Positions 7,612 through 15,007 of a DNA stretch of 64,000 nt are shown piece after piece. The position numbers and the translations under genes are program-made. Below the pieces are notes generated by a model that had not been told where the DNA came from, did not search any database, and saw only the letters and a program-made list of their open reading frames with translations. Position 1 is the first letter of the stretch; the number at the start of each line of letters is the position of its first letter. The stretch comes from Flavisolibacter ginsenosidimutans (GTDB lineage Bacteria; Bacteroidota; Bacteroidia; Chitinophagales; Chitinophagaceae), in the NCBI RefSeq assembly GCF_007970805.1, contig NZ_CP042433.1:248001-312000 (forward strand), written 5' to 3'.

Positions 7612-8730
7612 ATGCGTTCAAGTTTTGCAAGCTTTTGCCTTCTGTTTTGCCTTGCCGCAAGCGGTCAAAAATATTATCTTTTCATCGGCACCTACACCGG
7701 CACGGGCAGCAAAGGAATTTACGTTTACCAATTTGATGCAAGCACGGGAAAAGCAAAATGGGTCAGCAACACCGATAGTGTAGTGAATCCTTCTTACCTC
7801 GCCGTTGCGTCCGGCGATACTTTGCTGTATGCCTGCACCGAAACACGCACCGTAAACGCCGGCGGGGTTACGGCTTTCAAATTCAACCGTTCGACGGGAA
7901 GACTAACGCAATTTAACAAGCAATCCAGCGGCGGAGACAACCCCGCTTATGTATCGGTAAGCAAAAGCGGCCGGTGGGTGATTGCTGGAAATTATTCGGG
8001 GGGAAGTTTAGCCGCCTTTCCCGTGAACAAAGACGGCAGCCTGCAACCGTACAGCCAGTTGATACAACACGAAGGCAAGGGCGCCAACAAAGAGCGGCAG
8101 GAAAAAGCGCACGTGCATTCCACTGTATTTTCACCGGCACAGGATTATCTTTTTGTACCCGACCTTGGCTTGGACAAGGTGATGATTTATCGTTTCAATC
8201 CCGCGCAAACAAAACCCTTGCAACCGGCTGCAATGCCGTATGCCGCAACAACGCCTGGCAGCGGCCCGCGGCATTTTGATTTTCATCCAAACGGGAAGTG
8301 GGCTTATTTAGTTGAAGAAATGGCCGGTGCGGTGGTGGCTTATCAATACACTAACGGAAAGCTCACCGAACTGCAACGCATCTTCTCGCACCCTGACACG
8401 TTAAGCTCTCAACCCGGCAGCGCCGATGTTCACGTTTCACCCGACGGAAAATTTTTATACGCCAGCAACCGCGGAAAAGAAAATAACATTGCCATTTTTA
8501 AGATAGACGACAAAACAGGAAAGCTGACATTAAAGGGTTTTCAATCTACTTTGGGCGAAACGCCGCGCAATTTTTGCATCGAGCCTTCGGGCAAATATTT
8601 GTTGGCGGCAAATCAGGAGACGGATAACATTGTCGTTTTTAAACGCGACGCAAAAACGGGTATGCTGACTTACACAGGCGAACAAATCAAATTGCCAAAA
8701 CCGGTTTGTTTGAAGATGATAAAGTTTTAG
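7612..8730 (+). CDS. Secreted lactonase-family beta-propeller protein
   Basis: The 372-residue product starts with a signal peptide (SSFASFCLLFCLAASG) followed by YYLFIGTYTGTGSKGIYVY, the opening of the Pgl-type seven-bladed propeller. Family landmarks such as GSGPRHFDFHP and GETPRNFCIEPSG are present. Cytoplasmic relatives hydrolyse 6-phosphogluconolactone; exported Bacteroidota versions probably act on other lactones. The gene is convergent with the response regulator at 8785, with a hairpin terminator between. Confidence 0.88.
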   Translation: MRSSFASFCLLFCLAASGQKYYLFIGTYTGTGSKGIYVYQFDASTGKAKWVSNTDSVVNPSYLAVASGDTLLYACTETRTVNAGGVTAFKFNRSTGRLTQFNKQSSGGDNPAYVSVSKSGRWVIAGNYSGGSLAAFPVNKDGSLQPYSQLIQHEGKGANKERQEKAHVHSTVFSPAQDYLFVPDLGLDKVMIYRFNPAQTKPLQPAAMPYAATTPGSGPRHFDFHPNGKWAYLVEEMAGAVVAYQYTNGKLTELQRIFSHPDTLSSQPGSADVHVSPDGKFLYASNRGKENNIAIFKIDDKTGKLTLKGFQSTLGETPRNFCIEPSGKYLLAANQETDNIVVFKRDAKTGMLTYTGEQIKLPKPVCLKMIKF

Positions 8731-8748
8731 CAAACGACAGGAAACAAA

Positions 8749-8770
8749 AACGGCTCTGAAAGGAGCCGTT
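8749..8770 (-). terminator. Terminator of the response regulator gene
   Basis: AACGGCTC and GAGCCGTT pair around a 6-base loop. On the minus strand the hairpin is followed by TTTTTGTTT, so it serves the gene ending at 8785; the plus side lacks a T run. Confidence 0.7.
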
Positions 8771-8784
8771 CACCAATGTTGTAT

Positions 8785-9189
8785 TTATGCTTTGTCAAGG
8801 TAGCTGTTTAAGAGCTTTCGCACTGCTTCTTTTAAGCTGCTGTATTGCGGCGGCTTGGTAATCATCTCCACACCAAAGCGTTTGCAATACATCTTGTCCA
8901 ACTCGCTGTTAGAAGTTGTAAAAAACACCAGCGGAATTTCGCTTAAGGCACTGTCCTTTTTAATAATGCTTAACGCTTCTTTACCGTTCAGCACCGGCAT
9001 GTTCATGTCAAGAATCACCAAAGAAGGAAGGTCATTCTTGCGTTTCGCATTTTCAAGGTAATCCAGCGCTTCCTGCCCGTTGCTCACCTCGGCAATGTCA
9101 TAATCCTGGCCAATGTCCTGAAGCACGTGGCGCATCAACATCAGGTCGTCCATGTCATCGTCTGCCCAAAGGATGTGTCGTTTGCTCAT
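8785..9189 (-). CDS. Stand-alone response regulator receiver protein
   Basis: The 134-residue protein is a single receiver domain: acidic pair WADDDMDD, phosphoacceptor aspartate in LVILDMNMPVLNGKEAL, threonine switch in LVFFTTSN and conserved lysine in MITKPP. There is no output domain. It belongs to the Rcp1-like group often paired with phytochrome-type or hybrid kinases, but no kinase is adjacent, so its partner is elsewhere. Confidence 0.92.
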   Translation of the reverse strand: MSKRHILWADDDMDDLMLMRHVLQDIGQDYDIAEVSNGQEALDYLENAKRKNDLPSLVILDMNMPVLNGKEALSIIKKDSALSEIPLVFFTTSNSELDKMYCKRFGVEMITKPPQYSSLKEAVRKLLNSYLDKA

Positions 9190-9247
9190 AAGTTTTAACC
9201 AACGCTGGCGGGTGTGCGCCTGTCCGGTTCATTTGGTGAAGAAAATT

Positions 9248-10276
9248 TTATAACACTTCCACCACTTCTTTTCGTTCGTCTTTGTTCATCTCCGCATCCG
9301 GTTTCGATTCATCGGTCAGCGCCACCTTGCCGCGGTTCTTGCGTACAATGCGCGACCACAGCGACAATTCCTGGTCGAAAAGAAAACGGAAAAAGAGTTT
9401 GGTCCACGACGTATGATAATGAAGCGTATCATAATAACCCGAAGCCTGCCGGCGTATCTGCGGCAACTTGTTCCAGGGAATTGACGGAAAATCGTGGTGC
9501 TCGTTATGATAGCCAACGTTAAAGGCTACCTTGTTCAACGGGCCGTAATAGCTATAGGTTTCCTGATGACCGTGCACCAGGTAATGTTCCTGAATCCAGC
9601 GGCCGCCGAGCGGATGAAGGCCTACGGAAAAGAAAAAGCTCAAGGTTAAAAAGGCTACGGCTTTAGGTCCGAGAAAATACCAAACACCTGCCGTAAATAG
9701 AATACAGGCCGCCCAGTTCAGTGCCATCCAGCCATCAAAAGGTTTGATCTCTTTTAACCGCGCTACGCGAAAGGCCTGAAAGAGCGGGTAGAACAAAAAC
9801 CAAATCACTTTGCCGATAAAATAATTGTTGATCAGTTTTGCTTCCCAGCGGTTGGGCAGGTCAGCGTCCAACTCGTGCACACCTTGAAAAGAATGGTGTT
9901 TAATATGATAACGCTCAAAGGCTACGGCACTCGGAAACAATTGCGGCAGGTTAGCCAAAATGCCGGCCAACCGGTTAGCAACAGGGTTTTTAAAAATCAA
10001 TTTGTGCGTGGCTTCGTGAATCATTACAAACAGCGCATGATCGGCAAAGGCCCCTAACAAATAAGCGGCGCCAACAATCCACCACCACGATTTGTCGGCC
10101 AGCAACCAGGCGCCTGTTAATTGAAAAGCCACCAAAAAAACAATGGCGTAAAACGTACCGATGTTTTTGCCAATGAGGTGACGGATTTGTGGGTACTGTT
10201 TTAAAATCTGTTTGGTGCGGATGCGGTGCGGTTCGGGTGCATCGGAAAAAATAAAATCATTCGGTTTCATACGCAT
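9248..10276 (-). CDS. Fatty acid desaturase of the sphingolipid (dihydroceramide) delta-4 desaturase type
   Basis: The 342-residue membrane protein carries three histidine boxes, HEATH, HIKHH and HNEHH, that bind the di-iron centre. The long conserved block ETYSYYGPLNKVAFNVGY running into HNEHHDFPSIPWNKLP, and the N-terminal motif ILKQYPQIRHLIG, resemble eukaryotic ceramide desaturase DEGS1/DES1 more than bacterial acyl-lipid desaturases, as I recall those sequences. Sphingolipids are made by many Bacteroidota, so the substrate could be dihydroceramide or a related long-chain base; this is inference. Four hydrophobic segments fit the family. It has no cotranscribed neighbour. Confidence 0.85.
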   Translation of the reverse strand: MRMKPNDFIFSDAPEPHRIRTKQILKQYPQIRHLIGKNIGTFYAIVFLVAFQLTGAWLLADKSWWWIVGAAYLLGAFADHALFVMIHEATHKLIFKNPVANRLAGILANLPQLFPSAVAFERYHIKHHSFQGVHELDADLPNRWEAKLINNYFIGKVIWFLFYPLFQAFRVARLKEIKPFDGWMALNWAACILFTAGVWYFLGPKAVAFLTLSFFFSVGLHPLGGRWIQEHYLVHGHQETYSYYGPLNKVAFNVGYHNEHHDFPSIPWNKLPQIRRQASGYYDTLHYHTSWTKLFFRFLFDQELSLWSRIVRKNRGKVALTDESKPDAEMNKDERKEVVEVL

Positions 10277-10493
10277 TGATTGAGATTTGTAAATATAGGA
10301 AGCCCCGCTTCGCAGAATCAGAACAATTCGATAAAGTATGCAAATCGCGGGTTACAGGCAAGCATTTATCCTTTTTAAAGTCTTGTTTCGCAAGGCCTGT
10401 TTTATTTTAAAAAATAAACTTAAGCCCTTCGCTCTTGGCCGAAGTTTTCTGCGGTTTTGCCGAGAACCAAAAGGCTGAAAACTTTATCCGGCC

Positions 10494-10501
10494 TATATTT
10501 G
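10494..10501 (+). promoter_or_regulatory. Bacteroidota -7 box TATATTTG
   Basis: An exact TAnnTTTG lies 46 bases before the ATG of the 59-residue gene. No TTTG is found at the expected -33 distance. Confidence 0.4.
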
Positions 10502-10547
10502 CCCGTACAGTTACCTCGTGTAAAATCCACCACCTAACCAGTAAATC

Positions 10548-10727
10548 ATGAAAAAATATTTCTCCGAAAAAAATGCTCTTACGGTCATGGTCAGCATCTT
10601 CTGCTTTGTAATGATGCTCATTGCATTTTTCAAAGAAGGTTCTATCTGGCAGGGCATTGCTTTTGCCTTGGCTTTTAGCTTTTCGGTTGAAGTCATTCAG
10701 CACCGTGCCAAAGAAGGTAATTCGTAA
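10548..10727 (+). CDS. Small two-helix membrane protein, 59 aa
   Basis: ATG at 10548, TAA at 10725-10727. The product has two hydrophobic stretches (ALTVMVSIFCFVMMLIAFF and GIAFALAFSFSV) with a short loop and a charged C terminus (HRAKEGNS). An exact -7 box lies upstream. The family is unknown to me. It is divergent from the desaturase gene, with 271 bases between them. Confidence 0.6.
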   Translation: MKKYFSEKNALTVMVSIFCFVMMLIAFFKEGSIWQGIAFALAFSFSVEVIQHRAKEGNS

Positions 10728-10804
10728 GTTTCGTTTCCCTTTTAACCCGGCTGCGTTTTTCTTCCGATCTTTTGTTTCCGGCTGCACAGCTACTGTCATC
10801 TTCT

Positions 10805-10821
10805 GTTGCCTCGCACTCTTG
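10805..10821 (+). repeat. Dispersed 17-bp motif, copy 2
   Basis: GTTGCCTCGCACTCTTG differs from copy 1 at a single base. It is followed by a GC-rich imperfect palindrome near 10822-10853 (CCTGCC ... GGCGGG). Confidence 0.4.
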
Positions 10822-10978
10822 CCTGCCTGGCGATAGGCGGGTACGCTTTATAATCCTGTTCAGCATAGCTCAATCACATCTTGCGCATTCAATCTCGCAA
10901 TTACGTTCACACGGGCGAAAAGGAGGTTGCGCAGGCAGCCTTTATGATATTGACATTTTCTTTTGAAGAGATGAACGG

Positions 10979-11935
10979 CTAATTCCGAAACTCCTGCGAG
11001 ATCATCAAGCCGTAAATCCCGCCGTCCAAAATGCCAATGCCCAAACGCCCAAATGACGGGTTTAAAATATTGGCTTTGTGCCCCGGCGAATTCATCAATC
11101 CTTCGTGACAAATTTTAAGCGTTCGGCCAAGCGCCAAATTTTCGCCGGCGGTTGTAAATGTTATACCTGCCGCTTTCATCCGGTCAAATGGATCGGTTCG
11201 TTCAGGCGTGTAATGTGAAAAATAACCGCGGGCAAACATGTCGGAAGAATGCGCTCTGGCCACTTGCGTTAATTGTGGATCCAGTCGCAGCGGTGCAAAG
11301 CCGCGTTTGGTTCTTTCTCCATTTACCAACGTCAGCATTTGCGCTTCAAGGTCCGGCCGGGCTGTGGCATCGTTTACGGTGTAATGCAGTTCTACCGTTT
11401 CTTCGGTTTCCGGTTTTACCATGATGCGGTTTACCGTTTCCTTTGCGGCTTCGCCAAAAATGGGCGAGAATTTTTCGTCGAGCCAGCCTACTTGTATACC
11501 CAGGCCGTTGGCAATTTTGCTTTCACGGGCTTCCCGTGCAAGGCCGTTCCACATGGGGATGCTCAGAAGCAAAGCCGCGGCAATGGCTGCGTAAATGGTT
11601 CCGGTAATGAATCCGGGAACAAGGCCAAACGCACGGTTCACCGTTGCCTGGTGTGTTTCCCGCGGCGTGTGCCGTATAAAGCGATTCAGGATAAAAGAAA
11701 AAAGCAAGCGGGTAAACAGAATCGTTGCAATGAAAGCAATCGGCAGGTTCCAGACGCCGAGCGAGGGGAAGACTTTTTGGAGAAGAAGACCAACATCCTG
11801 GTAAAAGAAAAACCCGGTGAGCAAACTTCCGAGCCAAACCGAAAGATTCACGATGCCAAGGATAAATCCTTTTGCCCATCCGGCCCACATGGCCAGCACA
11901 ACGATGAGAATAAGCAGCACATCAATCAGGTTCAT
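10979..11935 (-). CDS. CvpA membrane domain fused to a CAP (SCP/PR-1) domain
   Basis: Residues 1 to about 165 form a CvpA-type membrane domain (NLIDVLLILIVVLAMWAGWA, four hydrophobic segments). Residues about 195-318 form a CAP domain: LVNGERTKRGFAPLRLDP, a histidine in ARAHSSDMFARGYFSH, GENLALG, and MNSPGHKANILNPSF. CvpA proteins support envelope integrity and colicin V export; CAP domains are extracytoplasmic and bind lipids or act as peptidases. The fusion puts the CAP domain outside the membrane next to CvpA. Single gene; terminators lie on the far side of the next gene. Confidence 0.9.
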   Translation of the reverse strand: MNLIDVLLILIVVLAMWAGWAKGFILGIVNLSVWLGSLLTGFFFYQDVGLLLQKVFPSLGVWNLPIAFIATILFTRLLFSFILNRFIRHTPRETHQATVNRAFGLVPGFITGTIYAAIAAALLLSIPMWNGLAREARESKIANGLGIQVGWLDEKFSPIFGEAAKETVNRIMVKPETEETVELHYTVNDATARPDLEAQMLTLVNGERTKRGFAPLRLDPQLTQVARAHSSDMFARGYFSHYTPERTDPFDRMKAAGITFTTAGENLALGRTLKICHEGLMNSPGHKANILNPSFGRLGIGILDGGIYGLMISQEFRN

Positions 11936-12073
11936 ATCATGCCGTTTATAAGAAGAGCCAATCCCTTTTACACTTCTTTATACTGTTTCTCTTGCAGGAC
12001 CCGAGCGGTAAGAGTGTAATCACAGGTTAACATTTACCTACCTAAAAACTAATGCCAAAAATTTGAGCCACAG

Positions 12074-12108
12074 ATAACGGAAGTCAAAAAGTGGAAGACG
12101 GATAAGCT
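12074..12108 (+). repeat. Solitary degenerate heptad array
   Basis: Units ATAACGG, AAGTCAA, AAAGTGG, AAGACGG and ATAAGCT follow a 7-base period in the space between the CvpA-CAP and aldolase genes. Conservation is weak. Confidence 0.3.
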
Positions 12109-12155
12109 ATGTACAAGGCAAGTGCAGAAAATATTGGATAGTAAAAGTGCTGTAA

Positions 12156-12190
12156 ACAAAGAAGCCTTCAACTCCTGAAGGCTTCTTTGT
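12156..12190 (-). terminator. Terminator of the class I aldolase gene
   Basis: A perfect 15-bp stem (12156-12170 with 12176-12190) around ACTCC lies 27 bases after the stop on the minus strand, with AGCCTTC paired to GAAGGCT at its heart. Confidence 0.75.
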
Positions 12191-12216
12191 AATTTGAAAT
12201 TTATTAGACAGATTGT

Positions 12217-13275
12217 TTACGCTACCGTAATGTTTTGATCAAGATAAACATCCTGAATGGCGTTTAAAAATTCAATGCCTTCCGCAAACGGACGCTGAAA
12301 CGCTTTGCGGCCCAAAATCAGTCCCATGCCTCCTGCACGTTTGTTTATAACGGCCGTGGTTACGGCTTCCTGCAAGTCGCTGGCACCCTTGCTTTCGCCG
12401 CCGCTGTTAATCAAACCCACGCGTCCGCTAAAGCAATTCAACACCTGGTAACGGCAGAGGTCAATCGGGTGATCGGAGGTTAATTTTTCATATACGAGTT
12501 TGTGTGTTTTGCCAAACTTAACGGCGTTGTAGCCGCCGTTGTTGGTGGGCAGTTTTTGCTTGATGATGTCAGCCTGCAAAGTCACGCCCAGGTGATTGGC
12601 CTGGCCCGTTAAATCCGCCGCTGTATGATAATCCACACCGTCAACTTTAAACGCATTGTTGCGCAGGTAACACCACAAAATGGTGCACATGCCCAACTCA
12701 TGTGCGTATTGAAAAGCTTCGGCAATTTCTTTCAGTTGCCTTGTGCTTTCCGCACTTCCCCAATAAATGGTGGCGCCAACGCCCACGGCGCCCATGTCCC
12801 AGGCACTCTTTACTGTTCCGAAAAGCGTCTGGTCAAATTTGTTGGGATAGCTTAAAAACTCGTTGTGATTGATCTTGACAATAAAAGGAATTTTGTGCGC
12901 ATACTTTCGGCTCATGATGCCCAGAACACCGAAGGTTGAGGCTACACCGTTGCAACCGCCTTCAACGGCCAAACGAATGATGTTCTCCGGATCGAAGTAC
13001 ATTGGGTTAGGCGCAAACGATGCACCGGCGCTGTGCTCAATTCCCTGGTCAACGGGAAAGATGCTGCAATAACCCGTACCGCTTAAACGTCCATGATTTA
13101 ACAGCGTTTGCAGGCTGCGCAAAACCTGGTTGCTTCGGTTGCTGTTAATCCAAATGTCGTCAATGTGTGTAGGAGAGGGAAGATGCAAATCCTTTTTGTC
13201 AACCGTAGTTGATGTGTGATTCAAAAGATAGCCGGCTTTGTCGCCAAGAATTTCAGCAATGTTCTTTGAGGACAT
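12217..13275 (-). CDS. fbaB: Class I fructose-bisphosphate aldolase (DhnA/FbaB type)
   Basis: The 352-residue protein matches the archaeal-type class I aldolase family: [16 protein letters not shown] near residue 75, [42 protein letters not shown], and the late glycine-rich phosphate site [14 protein letters not shown]. These enzymes cleave fructose 1,6-bisphosphate through a lysine Schiff base and need no metal. The class II aldolase lies just upstream on the same strand, separated by its own terminator, so the two are independently transcribed. Confidence 0.92.
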   Translation of the reverse strand: MSSKNIAEILGDKAGYLLNHTSTTVDKKDLHLPSPTHIDDIWINSNRSNQVLRSLQTLLNHGRLSGTGYCSIFPVDQGIEHSAGASFAPNPMYFDPENIIRLAVEGGCNGVASTFGVLGIMSRKYAHKIPFIVKINHNEFLSYPNKFDQTLFGTVKSAWDMGAVGVGATIYWGSAESTRQLKEIAEAFQYAHELGMCTILWCYLRNNAFKVDGVDYHTAADLTGQANHLGVTLQADIIKQKLPTNNGGYNAVKFGKTHKLVYEKLTSDHPIDLCRYQVLNCFSGRVGLINSGGESKGASDLQEAVTTAVINKRAGGMGLILGRKAFQRPFAEGIEFLNAIQDVYLDQNITVA

Positions 13276-13323
13276 AAATCAGTTGGTTTAAATAGCAAGC
13301 AATTTTTTACACCCTTAAAGATA

Positions 13324-13358
13324 GAAGAAGTTAGAGGTTGGATGTTTGAGGCCGGAAG
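13324..13358 (+). repeat. Solitary degenerate heptad array between the aldolase genes
   Basis: Units TTAGAGG, TTGGATG, TTTGAGG and CCGGAAG follow a 7-base period. No inverted partner is visible. Confidence 0.3.
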
Positions 13359-13399
13359 ATGATTTTTGCAACGGGTATTGACGTGAAGTAAAAGAAAAA

Positions 13400-13420
13400 A
13401 CTCCGCCAGATAGCCGGAGT
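13400..13420 (-). terminator. Terminator of the class II aldolase gene
   Basis: ACTCCG and CGGAGT pair around a 9-base loop, and on the minus strand the hairpin runs into a T-rich tract (complement of 13390-13400). It lies between the two aldolase genes. Confidence 0.65.
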
Positions 13421-13473
13421 TTATAAAATAAGAATCACAATTTACGCTTGTGTAGCTTTAGCCACCAACTTAA

Positions 13474-14541
13474 TTACGCGTTGCGGTTGATGCAGTTCAA
13501 ATCTTCAAAAGCTACTTCCAGCCGCTTCACAAAATTCTCCTCGCCTTTGCGCAGCCACACACGCGGATCGTAGTATTTTTTGTTGGGTTTGTCATCGCCA
13601 TCAGGGTTGCCAAGCTGGCCTTGCAAATAGCCCTCGTTCTTTTTGTAGAAGCCGAGAATGCCTTCCCAAAAAGCCCATTGCAAATCGGTGTCAAGGTTCA
13701 TCTTTATTGCGCCGTAACCAATGGCTTCGCGAATCTGGTTTTGCGGCGAACCGCTGCCGCCGTGAAAAACAAAATACACCGGTTTTTCGCCAAGGCCGTA
13801 TTCCTGTTGAATGTATTGCTGGCTGTTGTTTAAAATTTCCGGACGAAGCTCTACGTTGCCGGGTTTGTACACGCCGTGCACGTTTCCAAAGGCCGCGGCT
13901 ACGGTAAACAAATCACCAACCTTGCGCAATTCTTCAAAAGCGTATGCAACTTCTTTTGGCTGCGTGTAAAGCTTGTCGTTTTCCACGCCGCTGTTGTCCA
14001 CGCCGTCTTCTTCGCCACCGGTTACGCCCAGTTCTATTTCAATGCCCATGCCTAACGGGACAAGGCGCTTGAAAAATTCAACCGAGGTTTCAATGTTTTC
14101 TTCAATCGGTTCTTCGGAAAGATCAAGCATGTGCGAGGAGAAAAGGGGCTGTCCTTTTTCTTTAAAAAATTGTTCGCCGGCGTCAATCAATCCGCTTACC
14201 CAGGGCAGCCATTTTTTTGCGGCGTGGTCGGTATGCAAAACCACGGGCACGCCGTAATATTTAGCCACGTTGTGAATGTGCAGCGCACCGGAAACGGCGC
14301 CGGAAATATTTCCCTGCAACTTGTCGTTGGGCATTCCCTTGCCGGCAATGAACTGCGCACCACCGTTGGAGAATTGAATGATGACGGGTGAGTTTACTTT
14401 GGCTGCGGTTTCCAGCGTTGCGTTAATGGTGTTGGTGCCGATGGTGTTTACGGCAGGCAGTGCAAACGCGTTTTCTTTTGCATCTTGGTAAAGCGCTTTC
14501 AGTTCGTCGCCGAAGAGCACACCGGGATTGTATTTTTTCAT
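13474..14541 (-). CDS. fbaA: Class II fructose-bisphosphate aldolase
   Basis: The 355-residue enzyme has the class IIA pattern with the zinc ligands visible in VVLHTDHA, NVHGVYKPGN and VFHGGSGSP, and the substrate motif MNLDTDLQWAFW. It is a zinc-dependent aldolase of glycolysis and gluconeogenesis and is close to the E. coli FbaA length. It sits beside an unrelated class I enzyme for the same reaction. An inverted-repeat terminator follows, and the next gene upstream is in the opposite direction. Confidence 0.95.
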   Translation of the reverse strand: MKKYNPGVLFGDELKALYQDAKENAFALPAVNTIGTNTINATLETAAKVNSPVIIQFSNGGAQFIAGKGMPNDKLQGNISGAVSGALHIHNVAKYYGVPVVLHTDHAAKKWLPWVSGLIDAGEQFFKEKGQPLFSSHMLDLSEEPIEENIETSVEFFKRLVPLGMGIEIELGVTGGEEDGVDNSGVENDKLYTQPKEVAYAFEELRKVGDLFTVAAAFGNVHGVYKPGNVELRPEILNNSQQYIQQEYGLGEKPVYFVFHGGSGSPQNQIREAIGYGAIKMNLDTDLQWAFWEGILGFYKKNEGYLQGQLGNPDGDDKPNKKYYDPRVWLRKGEENFVKRLEVAFEDLNCINRNA

Positions 14542-15007
14542 TTTATTCTTTTGGGGTGGTGAAGATAATTGGTTTACCCAAAAGCAAGCAATCGTGGGTA
14601 GCGGCTAAGATAAGGAATTCGGGTTGCAAGCAATGACTGCGTTGAAAGCAAGGCTGGCAGTTAATAGTTAAACTTGTTTAGTCATTCCTTTAGGTTGTGC
14701 TAAGCAGATTCTATTACCCTCCTTTTTTTGCCTTTCTTTTTTGTGACGGTCTGTCTCTATTTGATTTTATTTAAGCTGCAGAGCCCTGCTCCTTGTTTTC
14801 GTGGGAGAAGTTTTGTCATTTTGCGGCAACGCCGAAATCCAAGAAATATGAAAAACCAATGCAAACGCAATCACGTTCCTTCTTTCTGTTCACGGTCATT
14901 CTGCGCAGCGGAATTGCGATCCTCCGAGCATATAGAAAAGCAGTCCGGTTTCATCTCCCAATACATCGGATTAACCAACGCCTTCGTCACCGCAAACAAA
15001 CGTTTTC
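14542..15007. other. Intergenic region without a convincing gene
   Basis: The region separates the divergent class II aldolase and histidine kinase genes. It contains T-rich tracts near 14720-14750. At 14896-14930, read on the minus strand, it carries a copy of a widespread bacterial intergenic motif (GGATC ... CAGAATGAC form). The two plus-strand open frames here have no recognisable protein character. Confidence 0.5.

Noticed and set aside
11273-12019. 248-residue ORF antisense to the CvpA-CAP gene
   Set aside because: Its composition is that of a shadow frame and the opposite strand encodes two clear domains.
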